Shown here: positions 48,104 through 59,570 of the stretch, one piece after another
How the letters are laid out: every line of letters starts with the position of its first letter
Numbering within the stretch: the stretch's first letter is position 1
NCBI RefSeq assembly: GCF_900475675.1
Contig: NZ_LS483403.1
Span: 1,550,001-1,614,000 of the forward strand
Reading direction: 5' to 3'
DNA from: Streptococcus lutetiensis
GTDB taxonomy: Bacteria > Bacillota > Bacilli > Lactobacillales > Streptococcaceae
DNA length: 64,000 nucleotides
Program-made: the position numbers and the translations under genes
The notes under the pieces: generated by a model
The model's input: only the letters and a program-made list of their open reading frames with translations
Told to the model about the DNA's origin: nothing
Databases searched by the model: none

Positions 48104-49375
48104 TTAATGTAAAAATTGGATAAGGATTCCTCCTAGGATGAGGACAATTGCGCCGCCTAGGCGGTTTGCCATTTGGGCAAAGGCAATCATTTCCATGCGG
48201 TCCGCCGCAGAAAGCACAGCGATATTTCCTGTGCCACCCATGGAATTGTTAATCATCCCAGCACCGATAGCTGTTTCAACTGGATACATACCGAGAACCT
48301 GTCCCAAAATCCAGCTAGCAAGTCCCATTGACACAACAGATGTTAAACTGATAAGGACAAATTGCCATGTCATGGCTTGCGCTAATGAACTCAAATCAAT
48401 CATTGAAAGCCCAATACCTGCCAAAACAGCGTGTGTCAAGTTAGTCATAATCACACGATTAAACATAACCACTGCTTCTTCTAATGGTTTTGGTACAATA
48501 TCAAGCGCTTTGAGAACAAAGACAATAATAATCATAAAGGCATAGCTGTGCACTTTTGGAATAAAGGCATTTAAGATAACGCCGATAAGGAAAAGGGCAA
48601 AGGCAAGCATCATTCCGACACCGGTTTTTGTAGGGTCAAGCGGAGCTTCAGATTTTTTCAAATCGTCTTTGTCAACAGGGATGAGCACACCGTGCCCATT
48701 GAATTTGGTGTTAGCAAATCCACGCGCCAACACAATGGCACCGATAATGGCAAAAATATTTCCTAGCGTGGTTGCTGGGGCTAATTGTGACAAGATTGAT
48801 GAGGCATCTGTGTGCAATCCAGCCGCATAGATTTTGGATAATGGCACGATTCCTGCACCCATTCCTCCTGCCATTTGGGCAAATGAAATGTACATGACAG
48901 AATGTCCAAAGCCTTGACCGAGCAAAGCCCCAACAGCACCAGTAGCAAAGAAACCGATAACCATTGATAAAAGAGCGACAGGAATGAATTTAGCAGAGGC
49001 TTTCACCAAAAGTTTGCGGTTCATTCCTAGAATTGAGCCACAAATAAGCGCTGCAATATAAAAATCTAGAAAGCCCCAATCACTCATGAAACTAGAAGTG
49101 GCTGAGATAACTGATTTTGGAATCAATCCTGTTGAAGCTAAGATTGCGGCTAACAGCAAGGTAAAGACTGACCCACCACCAAGGTAAGTATTCCAAAATG
49201 GTAATCGTTCACCAAGAAAGTAGAAAAGATGTCCTAAAACGACCAACATGAAAGTAATTCCAACCATGTTGAGCGGTAGTTTTCCCATAGCAATAACAAC
49301 AGCTAAAATGATAACCAGAGCCGTATAAAGCGGTAGAGAAAGACCTGCAATTTTAATATCTTTTAATTTTTTCAT
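48104..49375 (-). CDS. 2-hydroxycarboxylate transporter (malate/citrate permease)
   Basis: 423 aa with about eleven hydrophobic segments and the two GGxG re-entrant loops of the 2HCT family (QMAGGMGAGIVPLS near 165-178 and NNSMGGTGNIAVLS near 368-381). Family members exchange malate or citrate for lactate. Being 22 bp downstream of mleS, it most likely imports malate. CitP and MaeP cannot be told apart with certainty from sequence alone. Confidence 0.88.
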   Translation of the reverse strand: MKKLKDIKIAGLSLPLYTALVIILAVVIAMGKLPLNMVGITFMLVVLGHLFYFLGERLPFWNTYLGGGSVFTLLLAAILASTGLIPKSVISATSSFMSDWGFLDFYIAALICGSILGMNRKLLVKASAKFIPVALLSMVIGFFATGAVGALLGQGFGHSVMYISFAQMAGGMGAGIVPLSKIYAAGLHTDASSILSQLAPATTLGNIFAIIGAIVLARGFANTKFNGHGVLIPVDKDDLKKSEAPLDPTKTGVGMMLAFALFLIGVILNAFIPKVHSYAFMIIIVFVLKALDIVPKPLEEAVVMFNRVIMTNLTHAVLAGIGLSMIDLSSLAQAMTWQFVLISLTSVVSMGLASWILGQVLGMYPVETAIGAGMINNSMGGTGNIAVLSAADRMEMIAFAQMANRLGGAIVLILGGILIQFLH

Positions 49376-49396
49376 ACGAATGGTTATCCTCCTAAA

Positions 49397-51019
49397 CTAA
49401 TATTTTGGATACCATTTAAGGTCGCGAACAGCTTTAGCCATGTCTTTTTCTTCAGCTTGAGCTAAGCCTTGTTCTTGAGCTTTTTTAGCAACAGCTTCCG
49501 CAACTTTGATTGACACTTCAGCAACGTATTGGAATGGAGGAAGAACAGGTGCTCCTGGTTGACCTGGATCTACAAGACCACTAAGTGAGTGAGCTGCAGC
49601 ACCAATCATTTCATCTGTAAGAAGTGATGCTTCAGAAGCCAACATACCAAGACCAAGACCTGGATAGATTAGGGCATTGTTTGCTTGACCTATTTGGTAA
49701 TCAACGCCTTTGTAGCTTACTGTACCTGAAGGCACACCAGTCGCAACGAAGGCTTTACCGTCTGACCATTCGATAACTTGTTTGGCTGTTGCTTCTAATT
49801 TCTTAGTTGGGTTAGAAATTGGGAAGATAACTGGGCGTTCAGTGTTTTCACACATTGCTTCAACCACTTCTTTAGTGAAGGCTCCAGCATCAGTTGATGT
49901 ACCAACCAAGATTGTTGGTTTAACTGTTTTAATAACGTTAAGAAGGCTAGTCATGTCACCACAATCAGCGAAGTCTTCACGTTTTTTAGCAAATGGTTTT
50001 TGAGCAGGTGTCAAATCTTCCATGTCATCAAAAAGAAGACCTTGTTTGTCAATCATGAAGAAGTGTTTGTAAGCTTCTTCTGGAGTCAAACCTTCTGAAA
50101 CCATTTCAGCGTGAACGCGGTCAGCAATACCAGCACCAGCAGAACCACCACCGTAGCAAAGGTAAACTTGGTCAGTTAGTTTTTCACCAGTGATGTCCAT
50201 AGCACCGAAGATACCACCAAGAACAACGATACCAGTACCTTGGATGTCATCGTTAAATGTTGGAATTTCTTTTTTGTATTTGTTAAGAATGTTAGCAGCA
50301 TTTGAACGACCGAAATCTTCCCAGTGAAGGTACAATTTAGGGAACATATTTTCAGCTGTTTGAACGAATTTGTCGATAAATTCATAGTATTTATCACCAG
50401 TGACACGTTCGTGACGATTACCAAGATACATTGGATTTTCCAAAAGTTCTTTACGGTTTGTACCAGCATCGATAACAAGTGGCATAACTGAAGCAGGGTC
50501 AATACCAGCAGCAGCTGTGTAAATCATCAATTTACCAACAGAAATATCCACACCTTGGACACCCCAGTCACCAATACCAAGAATTCCTTCGGCATCTGTC
50601 ACAACGATTAAACGAATGTCACGGTCACCAGCAGCATTTTTTAGTGTTTCTTCGATGTTTTCTGGGTGATTAATATCAAGGTAAGCAGCGTATTGTGGGT
50701 CAACATACAATTCGCTATATTCTTCAATCGTTTCAGCGATAACTGGGTCATACACGATTGGGTTAAATTCAACGATGTGTTGGTTGAATAGGTAGTAGAA
50801 AAGCGTACGGTTTGTGTTGAAAATTTCCATTAAGAAATGGCGTTTTTCAAGATTTGATGGTTTACGCAAGAAATGTTGATAAGCTTGTTCAGCTTGTTCT
50901 TCGATTGTTTGAACGTAAGGTGGTAGAATACCAAGCAATCCTAGTTCTTTACGTTCTTCCATGGTAAAAGCAGTACCCTTATTTAAGAATGGGTTGTTTA
51001 AAATATCATGTCCACGCAT
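49397..51019 (-). CDS. mleS: Malolactic enzyme
   Basis: 540 aa from the ATG at 51019 (AGGAGGATACG upstream; an earlier ATG at 51073 lies in the promoter). Malic-enzyme fold with GIGDWGVQG, the metal/substrate segment [10 protein letters not shown] and NAD loop [13 protein letters not shown]. Opening ([14 protein letters not shown]) and end ([10 protein letters not shown]) are those of malolactic enzymes, which decarboxylate L-malate directly to L-lactate and CO2. Malic enzyme is the less likely alternative. Paired with a permease and a divergent LysR regulator. Confidence 0.9.
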   Translation of the reverse strand: MRGHDILNNPFLNKGTAFTMEERKELGLLGILPPYVQTIEEQAEQAYQHFLRKPSNLEKRHFLMEIFNTNRTLFYYLFNQHIVEFNPIVYDPVIAETIEEYSELYVDPQYAAYLDINHPENIEETLKNAAGDRDIRLIVVTDAEGILGIGDWGVQGVDISVGKLMIYTAAAGIDPASVMPLVIDAGTNRKELLENPMYLGNRHERVTGDKYYEFIDKFVQTAENMFPKLYLHWEDFGRSNAANILNKYKKEIPTFNDDIQGTGIVVLGGIFGAMDITGEKLTDQVYLCYGGGSAGAGIADRVHAEMVSEGLTPEEAYKHFFMIDKQGLLFDDMEDLTPAQKPFAKKREDFADCGDMTSLLNVIKTVKPTILVGTSTDAGAFTKEVVEAMCENTERPVIFPISNPTKKLEATAKQVIEWSDGKAFVATGVPSGTVSYKGVDYQIGQANNALIYPGLGLGMLASEASLLTDEMIGAAAHSLSGLVDPGQPGAPVLPPFQYVAEVSIKVAEAVAKKAQEQGLAQAEEKDMAKAVRDLKWYPKY

Positions 51020-51071
51020 GACGTATCCTCCTAAAGATGTATTAAATAAGAAGAAATTTCTTATGCGGGTC

Positions 51072-51101
51072 ATTATAAACTGTTCCAGTTCTTATAGTCA
51101 A
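51072..51101 (-). promoter_or_regulatory. mleS promoter
   Basis: -35 TTGACT (51101-51096), 18-bp spacer, -10 TATAAT (51077-51072). The spacer holds a perfect inverted repeat AACTG-TTC-CAGTT (51078-51090), and ATAAGAA/TTCTTAT half-sites lie downstream (about 51044-51064); either could be the LysR-type binding site. Confidence 0.65.
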
Positions 51102-51175
51102 ACGCCATAGTTTTGATAAATAATATTTATAATAAGTTTTAAAAGATTATGGTAAAATAAGGCAAGGAGGTAAGC

Positions 51176-52057
51176 ATGAATTTACGTGATTTAGAATATT
51201 TTTACCAGCTTGGAAAATTAAAATCTTATACTGGTGCTGCACAATATTTCAAAGTCAGTCAACCAACGATTTCTTACGCTATCAAGCGCTTGGAAACAGA
51301 ATTAGGTTGTGATTTAATCATCAAAGACCCATCACACCGCACGGCTGAATTAACCTTGCAAGGAGATATTTTTCAAAGTCACGTTGAAGATGTCTTACTG
51401 CAAATCAAAACGGCTGTTAATGAGGTGCATCAATCACTAAATCCCATGATGACTGTTGGTTTTCCGCCGATTATCTGCAACTATATTTTGACGGAATTGC
51501 TGGAGCAAAATGAGAATCTCGAGCCCTTCTCTCAAGTTAAAGCTATCCGTGGTGGCTCACGAAGCCTCATGATGAAACTTCTCAACGGGCAAATTGACTT
51601 TAGTCTGCTAGGTTCACTAACACCCTTAAAAAATGATCAACTAGTCATTCATCAGCTCTTTACTAAGGATTTTTATGTTGTTCTTTCTAAAAATCACCCA
51701 CTGGCAAATAAAAAAGAGTTGTCATTCCAAGAAATTCTCTTTGAGAAATTTATTCTGCTGGACGAACACAATATTCATCTAACAGCCTTTAATCAGTTAA
51801 ATCATCGCTATCATGACCAAGCATCTGTCCTTTTCAAAATCGATGATGTGTCTGTCATCAAGCAAATGGTCGCTGAAAATATGGGCATCTCACTTCTTTC
51901 TGACATTGCTCTAACTAGCGATTCTGACCAACTGGTCAAAATCTCTTTAGTCAAAGAAGATAGCATCACATTTTACGTTAGCTATGCCCACTCAAAACAC
52001 GCTGTTTTGTCAGAAGAAACTAAGAAATTAATTGACTTGATTGAAAAAGTATCGTAA
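51176..52057 (+). CDS. mleR: LysR-family activator of malolactic fermentation
   Basis: 293 aa. The N-terminal HTH (GAAQYFKVSQPTISYAIKRLE, about 20-40) is followed by a LysR effector-binding domain. AAGGAGG precedes the ATG. It is divergent from mleS, as in other lactic acid bacteria, where MleR senses L-malate. The name rests on that position; the protein alone shows only LysR type. Confidence 0.85.
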   Translation: MNLRDLEYFYQLGKLKSYTGAAQYFKVSQPTISYAIKRLETELGCDLIIKDPSHRTAELTLQGDIFQSHVEDVLLQIKTAVNEVHQSLNPMMTVGFPPIICNYILTELLEQNENLEPFSQVKAIRGGSRSLMMKLLNGQIDFSLLGSLTPLKNDQLVIHQLFTKDFYVVLSKNHPLANKKELSFQEILFEKFILLDEHNIHLTAFNQLNHRYHDQASVLFKIDDVSVIKQMVAENMGISLLSDIALTSDSDQLVKISLVKEDSITFYVSYAHSKHAVLSEETKKLIDLIEKVS

Positions 52058-52064
52058 AAAAGTA

Positions 52065-52095
52065 AAAAATCAGCCCAAATTCGGGTTGATTTTTT
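52065..52095. terminator. Bidirectional terminator between mleR and dltD
   Basis: Arms AATCA-CCC and GGG-TGATT (one mismatch) with a 6-nt loop, T run on the plus strand and A run upstream. Confidence 0.8.
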
Positions 52096-52115
52096 CATGT
52101 TGTATTGTTGAATTT

Positions 52116-53381
52116 TTAATAGAATGAATCGGACTCTTTAGTGTATTTAGCCCATTTTTTACTTAAAAATTGGTCGTTGATTTGGTAGTTTGGCTTGCTT
52201 TGTTTTTTGTTCAAGAATGGATTAACAGCTTTGTCCATTGCGACCCAACCATTCCATCCCATGTGGATAGTATCTTGCATAAAGTAAGCTTTGTCACCAT
52301 CTCTTGAGAAATCTGCAATATTTTTAAAACCTTGGCTTTGCAATTGATATTTAATCTTAGCAACAGCTTTTTGGTACATGTCTTCGTTAAGTCCAGTATA
52401 ATCAGACCATTTGCTATTAACTGGAGGAATCACAAAAAGAACATTAGTATTATTTTCGGCAAATTGATTCAATACCAACTGCAAATCGTTGTATTCTGGA
52501 GATTTTAAGTAGTTAAATTTACGTTGAGAATTTTTTAAGTCTTTCAATCTCGGTTTGATACGAATATCATAAAAACCGTTGTCGATTCCGAAGGTATTAC
52601 CACTACTTGCTTTTTTACCATCAGCTGTCGCCAATTTCCCTAGATGTTGATATGAAAAGGCATCTGGTAACTTTTTAGCTTGAGAGACAACCTTACCATC
52701 ATAATGATCGATAAGAGAAACACGACTGAAAAAGGCATCTTCTTTCTGGTAAATGATACTTTGGGTTTTGAGTTTTCGTTTATCAGCTGTTGATAATTTT
52801 TTACCCTCAGCCACTTTTTCCATCATTTCCTTGTAAGAAGAATCTGGGTAAAGTTTCAAGAAACGTCTAGCAGCGTAGCGGTCATAAGCTGTTCCTTTTT
52901 GATTTTGCAAGAAATCAATGGCTTGTCCACTGCTAAAATAAGTTTGAAAAGCGGCAGCATTGGCACCCTTAGCTGTAAACCACTGAGGAGAAATGAAATA
53001 AACGGCTTGTTTATTTTTCAACTCATTATTGATTTGTTGGATGCCATAAAAATGCGTCAATGAGGCAGAACCTCTTTGACCAAGCAAATACGGCGTGTAA
53101 GAACGATTGTAAGCCTCAGCAATGACCGATGGGTGCATTTTGTCAAAGCGCAGCCACTCACTTGATCCAAAGAACGGAACAAAACGGTGCTTTGGATCTG
53201 TTAAGGCACGTACTTTTTTATACTTACTCTTAAATCCTGTCTTACTTAGCGAAACCGCGTCTTTCTTTTCTACTTTTAGGGAGTGCGATTTATTCGAAAG
53301 CGAGACACTACCCAGACTAATGACAACTAGCAAAAAGGCACAAATAACTGGTCCTAAAATTTGCCAAAGGCGTTTAAGCAT
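52116..53381 (-). CDS. dltD: D-alanyl-lipoteichoic acid biosynthesis protein DltD
   Basis: 421 aa. One N-terminal membrane helix ([17 protein letters not shown]) and an extracellular SGNH-like domain with Ser in [10 protein letters not shown] and D/H near [12 protein letters not shown]. It completes D-alanine transfer to lipoteichoic acid outside the membrane. It overlaps dltC by 8 bp and ends the operon. Confidence 0.95.
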   Translation of the reverse strand: MLKRLWQILGPVICAFLLVVISLGSVSLSNKSHSLKVEKKDAVSLSKTGFKSKYKKVRALTDPKHRFVPFFGSSEWLRFDKMHPSVIAEAYNRSYTPYLLGQRGSASLTHFYGIQQINNELKNKQAVYFISPQWFTAKGANAAAFQTYFSSGQAIDFLQNQKGTAYDRYAARRFLKLYPDSSYKEMMEKVAEGKKLSTADKRKLKTQSIIYQKEDAFFSRVSLIDHYDGKVVSQAKKLPDAFSYQHLGKLATADGKKASSGNTFGIDNGFYDIRIKPRLKDLKNSQRKFNYLKSPEYNDLQLVLNQFAENNTNVLFVIPPVNSKWSDYTGLNEDMYQKAVAKIKYQLQSQGFKNIADFSRDGDKAYFMQDTIHMGWNGWVAMDKAVNPFLNKKQSKPNYQINDQFLSKKWAKYTKESDSFY

Positions 53382-53613
53382 TGCGAAGTTCCTCTATTCC
53401 AGCAATGATTTTATTAGCGGTATTCCAATCATCACGCCCAAATTCTGAAATTGGAATATCAATATCAAAATGACTTTCCAATTCAACGATTAATTCGACA
53501 GTTCCCATGCTATCAAGCACACCCGCATCGAACAAATCTTCATCCATCATATCTGAAACATCTTCCATAAAAAGATCATCAATAATTGCTAATACATCTG
53601 ATTTAATATCCAT
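53374..53613 (-). CDS. dltC: D-alanyl carrier protein DltC
   Basis: A 79-aa acyl-carrier-like protein. The phosphopantetheine Ser is S35 in [11 protein letters not shown]. It accepts D-alanine from DltA and presents it to DltB. Confidence 0.96.
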   Translation of the reverse strand: MDIKSDVLAIIDDLFMEDVSDMMDEDLFDAGVLDSMGTVELIVELESHFDIDIPISEFGRDDWNTANKIIAGIEELRNA

Positions 53614-53645
53614 TTGCTAAACTCCTTTACAATAATGAATTGTTA

Positions 53646-54908
53646 TTATTTTACAGGTGATTGTGGGAACCATAATTGATCCAAGAAACCTGAAAATAGT
53701 AAGAATGATAACATCACAACATTAAAGGTGATGAAAATACCAAGACCTTGTGTCCATTTGTTGTCAGGCAAAGGTGAGAGTCCTTGTTTTTTGCGCTCAC
53801 GATTGATTTTTTTCTTCTTACGAACCCAAGCATCATTAATCACAAGACCTACACCATGAAATAGTCCATAAGCGATATAGTACCATGTTAACCCATGCCA
53901 AAATCCCATGATTAACATATTAATAATATAAGCGACGCTTGATGTGACATTGCGATTTTTAAAGATTTTGTGCTTAACCAAGACCTTAACCAAACGCATG
54001 AAAACAAAATCACGGAACCAAAAAGATAAACTCATGTGCCAACGATTCCAAAATTCTTTCAAATCGCGTGATTTAAAAGGCTGATTAAAGTTAACTGGAC
54101 TTTTAATCCCCATAAGATTTGAAATAGCTAACGCAAACATGCTATAACCCGCAAAGTCAAAGAATAAATCAAAACCATAGGTGTACATAACACCTAGCGT
54201 AGCAATGTTAAAGACTCCGCCCATTTCCAGGGCTTCTTCTTTTAGCGGCGCCATAAATAGCGTTCCAAAAATGTAAGCTAGGATGAACTTGTAAAGAAAT
54301 CCAAGCATCAAGTAACGAACACTTTCTTCAAGCATATCAAGCAGTTCATCTTTGTCAGGAATATTTTTATAATCCTCATCAAAGCGATTGAAGCGATCAA
54401 TTGGTCCACTTGAAAAAGTTGGCATAAAGAGAAGGAAACGCAAAAATTGCCACAAACTAAACTCTTTTAAGACACCATCTCGCATTTCCATAATTGTGCC
54501 AACTGCACGGAAAGTTAGGTAAGAAATCCCTAAAAATCCAAAGAGCGATTGATGTTTATCAATGGTCATCAAAGGGGTAATCTTAGTCCACGCTAGTGGA
54601 AAGACAGCTAAGAAGACCCAGAGGTAAAATACCCACTTGTTATTATATTTTTTCCGATAAGTCTTGTAAGAAAAGATCAGAAAAATTTGCCAAACCACGT
54701 AAGCTAAAAGAGACACAATCTGATAAAGATTTTTCCCTGTCAGCATCAAAATAATGAAAGCTAAGCTAACCAAAGCTTCATAAACAGGAAATCGTTTTTT
54801 GAAAAATAATCCGATAAAAATAGGTAAGACAGCCACAATCAGGTAAAGAAAATACTGCGGATTGCCGTAAGCCTCTAAGTGTGGCAACTGATGAAGAAAT
54901 GCTATCAT
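53646..54908 (-). CDS. dltB: D-alanyl transfer membrane protein DltB (MBOAT)
   Basis: 420 aa, many membrane helices, with the MBOAT catalytic His in [11 protein letters not shown] and the [16 protein letters not shown] segment. It moves D-alanine across the membrane. It overlaps dltA by 4 bp. Confidence 0.95.
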   Translation of the reverse strand: MIAFLHQLPHLEAYGNPQYFLYLIVAVLPIFIGLFFKKRFPVYEALVSLAFIILMLTGKNLYQIVSLLAYVVWQIFLIFSYKTYRKKYNNKWVFYLWVFLAVFPLAWTKITPLMTIDKHQSLFGFLGISYLTFRAVGTIMEMRDGVLKEFSLWQFLRFLLFMPTFSSGPIDRFNRFDEDYKNIPDKDELLDMLEESVRYLMLGFLYKFILAYIFGTLFMAPLKEEALEMGGVFNIATLGVMYTYGFDLFFDFAGYSMFALAISNLMGIKSPVNFNQPFKSRDLKEFWNRWHMSLSFWFRDFVFMRLVKVLVKHKIFKNRNVTSSVAYIINMLIMGFWHGLTWYYIAYGLFHGVGLVINDAWVRKKKKINRERKKQGLSPLPDNKWTQGLGIFITFNVVMLSFLLFSGFLDQLWFPQSPVK

Positions 54909-56443
54909 CGGCTATTTACCTCGTTCATCAAGCCTTTGATATCGATTTTACCATTTGGTGTAAGCGGCAAGCTATCACGGTAAAGGAATTTTGAAGGCAT
55001 CATATAATCCATCATGATATCTTTCAAGTCTTCCTTAATCGCTTTAGTGATGTCCAATTGACGGTCAAATTGTTCTGCGACACCTTCTTTTAACACCACA
55101 TAAGCTAGAAGATTTTGTACCTTGTGGTCTTTGTTGTAACGCGGAACAGCGACAGCTGACTTGATATATTCTGATTTGTTAAGATTTTGTGAAACTTCCT
55201 CAAGCTCGATACGGTAACCGTTGAATTTGATTTGGAAGTCCATGCGTCCGCCGTAAAGGAGCATGCCTTGGTCAGTCATCACACCCAAATCTCCAGTGTG
55301 ATAAGCTGGCAAGCCTTCAAATTCAAAGAAAGCAACTTGTGTGCGTTCAGGATTATTGAGATACCCTTTTGAAACAGCAGGACCAGAGACAATGATTTCA
55401 CCTTGCTCGCCATTTGGCAAAGCTTTGCCATTTTCATCAATGACAAAAGTTGGTGAATCTGCTTTGGTGTAACCAATCGGCAGACGTTTGCAAGTTGCTA
55501 GCATCTCATCGGTGATAGCTACCGCAGAAAGGGCAACAGTAGCTTCTGTCGGACCATAAGCATTAACAATGCGTGCTTTCGGGAAACGGCTACGCAATTT
55601 TTGCGCTGTTTTTACTGTTAACTCTTCCCCATCGAAATAAAAATGCGTCAAATGTGGCAATGTTTCTTGATTAAAGTCATTTGACAACATAGCCATATCA
55701 GCAAATGATGGTGTTGATGTCCAAACCCCAATCGGCAATTCATTAATGGTTGTAAAGAGTCGTTTAAAATCTGTTGTTAATTCTTTTGGAAGTGCAAAAA
55801 GTGTCCCTCCAAGGGCTAGCGTTGGTGCCCAATACATAACTGACAAATCAAACGAATAAGGCGGCTGCGCCAACATTTGTGGTCGTTCTGGCACTGAAAA
55901 TTCTTTGTCAGAAATCATCCAATTAGTGAAACTTAGGAGATTGTCGTGTGAGATTTGCACCCCTTTTGGTTTTCCTGTTGTCCCAGACGTAAAGATAATA
56001 TAATAATTGTCATCGCCTTTAACAGAGTGAGTCAATTGATAGTCCGTTTTTTGAGCAAAAATCGTTTGTAATTGGTCAAGCGTAATCATTGGAATATTCG
56101 TTATTTCTAAAGGAAAATCACCTACAGCAATAATCAAACTTGGCTCTGCCACTTCTAAAATCGCTTCAATGCGTTCCAGAGCTGAATGTTGGTCAACAGG
56201 AATATAAGCATGTCCAGATTTTGTTAATGCCACAAAAGTAGCCAACATGTCATACTCTTGTCCTCCAAAAACAAGAACGGGAGATTTTTCTTCCAGCTTC
56301 AAAAAATCAATATAAGCTGCAAGCGAATCTGAATTTTCCTTTAAATCGCGATAAGTGTGAACATCTCCTAAGATATTATAGACAGGGAAATCTCCTTGTG
56401 TCTGAGCAAAATGCTCAATTCTCTCAATCATATCGTGTAACAT
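54905..56443 (-). CDS. dltA: D-alanine--DltC ligase DltA
   Basis: 512 aa, an adenylating enzyme. It shows the ATP loop [13 protein letters not shown] near 152-164, [20 protein letters not shown] and the C-terminal Lys in [10 protein letters not shown]. It activates D-alanine and loads DltC. It follows dltX. Confidence 0.96.
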   Translation of the reverse strand: MLHDMIERIEHFAQTQGDFPVYNILGDVHTYRDLKENSDSLAAYIDFLKLEEKSPVLVFGGQEYDMLATFVALTKSGHAYIPVDQHSALERIEAILEVAEPSLIIAVGDFPLEITNIPMITLDQLQTIFAQKTDYQLTHSVKGDDNYYIIFTSGTTGKPKGVQISHDNLLSFTNWMISDKEFSVPERPQMLAQPPYSFDLSVMYWAPTLALGGTLFALPKELTTDFKRLFTTINELPIGVWTSTPSFADMAMLSNDFNQETLPHLTHFYFDGEELTVKTAQKLRSRFPKARIVNAYGPTEATVALSAVAITDEMLATCKRLPIGYTKADSPTFVIDENGKALPNGEQGEIIVSGPAVSKGYLNNPERTQVAFFEFEGLPAYHTGDLGVMTDQGMLLYGGRMDFQIKFNGYRIELEEVSQNLNKSEYIKSAVAVPRYNKDHKVQNLLAYVVLKEGVAEQFDRQLDITKAIKEDLKDIMMDYMMPSKFLYRDSLPLTPNGKIDIKGLMNEVNSR

Positions 56444-56458
56444 GAACCGTTTACCTTT

Positions 56459-56581
56459 CTAAAACTCATTGTAGATGAAATTACCTTGACCACGACCAAG
56501 ATAACTGAAAAAATAAATTAAAACCATAAAAATCACAAAATAAAACAAGGTTTTTAATACAAATCGAGTGATATCTTTCAT
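56459..56581 (-). CDS. dltX: DltX, small membrane protein of the dlt operon
   Basis: 40 aa, missed by length cut-offs. One membrane helix (LKTLFYFVIFMVLIYFF) and the conserved C-terminal motif (GQGNFIYNEF), which in recent work on DltX acts in D-alanine transfer. It lies directly before dltA and 9 bp after dltS. Confidence 0.92.
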   Translation of the reverse strand: MKDITRFVLKTLFYFVIFMVLIYFFSYLGRGQGNFIYNEF

Positions 56582-56590
56582 TTAAACTCC

Positions 56591-57748
56591 TTATTTAAGT
56601 GGTAGTTGTACTTCAAATGTTAACTGGTCATCGGATTGACTGACAGTGATACTGCCTTTATGTTTTTCTACAATAGCTTTGGCAATCGCCAAACCTAAAC
56701 CAAAACTTGAACTGCTATTGCGGGAATCTTCTGCTTGATAGAAACGTTCAAAAAGATTTTTCAAAACCTCATCTGGATAGACCAGACTAGGATTTGACAC
56801 TCGTAAAAGTGCTGTTTTCTTTTCTTGCAACAACTCTACGGTAATCTTTCCATTGTCCAAAGAATGCTTAATAGCATTATCCAAAAGAATGGTAACCAAC
56901 TGCTTTAACTGAGATTCTTGACCAAGAATTTCAATATTTTCAGCGATTTGATCTTCGATTAATTTGCCCTCTTCATAGGCTAGACTTTCGTAACTTAGAA
57001 TCATTTCTTGGCAGATACTTGATAAATTAACTTTTTCAAAATGTTCTCTACCATCTTTGTCATCAAGTTTAGACAAGCCAAGCAACTCTTGAATCAAATG
57101 TTCCATGCGCTTTGTTTCTGAAAGAATATGATTCAAATAACGGTTAGGAGCGATTTGATTTTGCAATACTTGAGCATTGGCACGAATAGAAGCAATCGGT
57201 GTCTTCAACTCATGACTAGCATCTGAAACAAATTGTTTTTCGCGATCAATCGCAGCTTGTGCTGGTTGAACGATAAAACGTGATAGGTAGATACTAACTC
57301 CCGTAAGCAAAAGAAGACCAAAAATAACATAAACAGTAACCAGAAAAACTTGAGCATAGGAAGCTGAATAGCTTGAAAAATCAATAAAGACAAGTTGCCA
57401 GGTTCCATCTTTCTTTTCCTTCAAAGAATAGATGTAATCATACCATTTCCAACTCTTTTTCCCTCTGTTTAACAAATCTTTGCTGACTTCTTTAACCTCT
57501 TTATTTGTTAAAAAAGTGTTGTTAACTTGAATATCTGGTTTGTCATTTTCATCAATAATAACAAAAGCAATGGCTTCGTCAGTATTTTCTTTGACGTAAC
57601 CATTAGCAGCCACCAATTTAACAATCCGATAAGTATCATACTCATCCCAATATTTGTTATAACGTTCACTAATGACCAATAACACCAAAACCATGGTGGT
57701 TAACATGGACATCGTAATCAAGACAAATTTTAGCCGAAGATTCCTCAT
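56591..57748 (-). CDS. dltS: Sensor histidine kinase DltS
   Basis: 385 aa: two membrane helices (about 8-25 and 130-152) enclosing an extracellular sensor of about 105 residues, the H-box FVSDASHELKTPIASIR and an HATPase domain (LLDNAIKHS, SSFGLGLAIAKAI). Its position next to dltX-dltA matches DltS of S. agalactiae, which tunes dlt expression. It overlaps dltR by 4 bp. Confidence 0.88.
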   Translation of the reverse strand: MRNLRLKFVLITMSMLTTMVLVLLVISERYNKYWDEYDTYRIVKLVAANGYVKENTDEAIAFVIIDENDKPDIQVNNTFLTNKEVKEVSKDLLNRGKKSWKWYDYIYSLKEKKDGTWQLVFIDFSSYSASYAQVFLVTVYVIFGLLLLTGVSIYLSRFIVQPAQAAIDREKQFVSDASHELKTPIASIRANAQVLQNQIAPNRYLNHILSETKRMEHLIQELLGLSKLDDKDGREHFEKVNLSSICQEMILSYESLAYEEGKLIEDQIAENIEILGQESQLKQLVTILLDNAIKHSLDNGKITVELLQEKKTALLRVSNPSLVYPDEVLKNLFERFYQAEDSRNSSSSFGLGLAIAKAIVEKHKGSITVSQSDDQLTFEVQLPLK

Positions 57749-58434
57749 GATGAGCCTTCTTTCTCTCCATCTTCTAGCGAGTAACCAACGCCTTTGGTCG
57801 TTTTAATAACAGCACTGGCTGCCAAGAAACGAAGTTTCTTACGTAAAAAGGAGATAAAGACTTCCAGTTGATTATAATCGGATTCATCTAAAGGTCCCCA
57901 GACCTTCAAAATTAATTGGTTTTTGGGGATAATCTTCTTGGAATTTCGCAAGAAAGTTTCCATCAGCAGAAATTCTTTATTAGACAACTTAACTTCGCGC
58001 TCTGCCACGCTTAATTCTCTCGTGTCCAGATTCAAAATCAAATTGCCAAACTTGAGATGATTCACTTGCGTAATAGACGATTGACGAGTCCGCAAACGAA
58101 TTCGTGCCAATAATTCTTCTGCCTCAAATGGCTTAATCATATAGTCATCAGCACCCAAATCAAGTCCCAAAACACGGTCTTCTAACTGAGATTTGGCTGT
58201 CAAAAAAATGATAGGAACTTCCATTCCCATTTGGCGCACGCGCTTCAACACACTGACACCATCAAGTTTTGGCAACATAATATCCAAAAGAACCAAATCA
58301 TAAAGTCCCGTTAATATATAATCCAGTGCAGACTCACCATCAAAAACCAAATCCACTTCATAACGGTGATTTTCAAGAATGGCTTGAATAGCTTCCGCAA
58401 TTCCTTTCTCATCCTCGACCACTAAAATTCTCAA
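57745..58434 (-). CDS. dltR: Response regulator DltR (OmpR/PhoB type)
   Basis: 229 aa. The receiver domain has VVEDEKG at the start, phospho-Asp in LVLLDIMLPKLDG and Lys in FLTAKSQ; the winged helix follows (VKLSNKEFLLMETFLR). The start is a TTG at 58434 preceded by AAAGGGGGAG; the longer reading from 58458 covers that ribosome site. It is the first gene of dltRS-dltXABCD. Confidence 0.88.
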   Translation of the reverse strand: MRILVVEDEKGIAEAIQAILENHRYEVDLVFDGESALDYILTGLYDLVLLDIMLPKLDGVSVLKRVRQMGMEVPIIFLTAKSQLEDRVLGLDLGADDYMIKPFEAEELLARIRLRTRQSSITQVNHLKFGNLILNLDTRELSVAEREVKLSNKEFLLMETFLRNSKKIIPKNQLILKVWGPLDESDYNQLEVFISFLRKKLRFLAASAVIKTTKGVGYSLEDGEKEGSS

Positions 58435-58458
58435 CTGGCTCTCCCCCTTTTCACTCAA

Positions 58459-58737
58459 AATCTAGTATAAAACGCCAAAATTGAATTAACCTTGAAATTT
58501 TCTTAATTTTTAAGATTGCCTGTTTAAAAATATATCAGCCTCACATGGACTTATACCAAACCATTATAAATAAGCCTCTCCCAGAAAGTCCGTGTAAACT
58601 GATGAAAATTTATGGCAAAAATGTGGCAATTTCTTTGATTCTAGTTTATATCCAATCTAAAAAAATGTCCTTACAGAGCTGTAAGTTTGGCAAAAAATAA
58701 GAGCCTGTGGCAAATGCCTCAGACTCTACATTTTCAA
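58459..58737. other. Intergenic region between dltR and the AraC gene
   Basis: About 280 bp, AT-rich, with a TATACT -10-like element (about 58460) for dltR and a hairpin near 58701-58732 (arms GAG-CTG-GGCA / TGCC-CAG-CTC on either strand), which would terminate the AraC gene. No ORF is supported. Confidence 0.5.
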
Positions 58738-58759
58738 TCACATACTATGTTTGTGTGTA

Positions 58760-59554
58760 TTACATAGCTTCAGAAGAACTATTAGCCTTGTCACCTTCTG
58801 ACCAAATCTTTTCATTCCATTTAACATTATGATGCGTATCACGATATTTTTTCGGCGTAATGCCCACAACTTCTTTAAACTGTTGAATAAAGTGACTTTG
58901 TGATGAAAATGATAAATGATTCGCAATTTCAATCATTGAATAATCACTGAATTTCAATAAGTCTTTTGCAACTTCTATTTTTTTATTTTTAACATAAGTG
59001 CTTACGGACACGCCAACTTCCTTTTTGAATAAGCGTGATAAATAGCTTGCTGAAATACCAAATTCGCTGGCTAACTGTTCAACCGTAATGCGTTCTTTCA
59101 CGTGGCAATAGATATAATCCTTACAATCTGAAACGTGTTTTGAAATGACATCTTTTTGAATTTCACGTCGCATGCGTTCTGTGTAATCAATAACCATCTC
59201 TTCGTGCAAATTTTGAACTTCTTGTGCCGTGTGAAGGTCATCTAATTTTTGAATATAAAAGTCACTCAGTCTAAAAGCTTGTTCTAATTCCATACCATTT
59301 TGACCACACATGCGTGTAATCATAGCTGTCGTAATGACAAAGTGATATTTCAAATTGGTAATGGGGTTACGTGACAAAGTTCCCACACCATCTTCTGATA
59401 CAAAACGTTCTTGTTCACAATTTTTGCGGACCGCTTCAACATCTCCCGTAGCTACCGCTTGATAGAATAAAAATTCCTCAGTTAAGGGACGATGTTCCAC
59501 ATCATCCAAACTATCACTAATTGCTAAAAGTCTCCATTCATCCTTATAATTCAT
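58760..59554 (-). CDS. AraC-family transcriptional regulator
   Basis: 264 aa. The C-terminal double HTH begins near ITVEQLASEFGISASYLSRLFKKEVG and ends with SQSHFIQQFKEVVGITPKKYR. The N-terminal part (about 150 aa) is helical and is not the usual cupin. ATG 59554 is chosen, 8 nt after AAAAGGGG. Adjacent to a glucanase gene and a sugar ABC importer, so it probably regulates them. Confidence 0.85.
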   Translation of the reverse strand: MNYKDEWRLLAISDSLDDVEHRPLTEEFLFYQAVATGDVEAVRKNCEQERFVSEDGVGTLSRNPITNLKYHFVITTAMITRMCGQNGMELEQAFRLSDFYIQKLDDLHTAQEVQNLHEEMVIDYTERMRREIQKDVISKHVSDCKDYIYCHVKERITVEQLASEFGISASYLSRLFKKEVGVSVSTYVKNKKIEVAKDLLKFSDYSMIEIANHLSFSSQSHFIQQFKEVVGITPKKYRDTHHNVKWNEKIWSEGDKANSSSEAM

Positions 59555-59570
59555 TTCCAATCCCCTTTTT

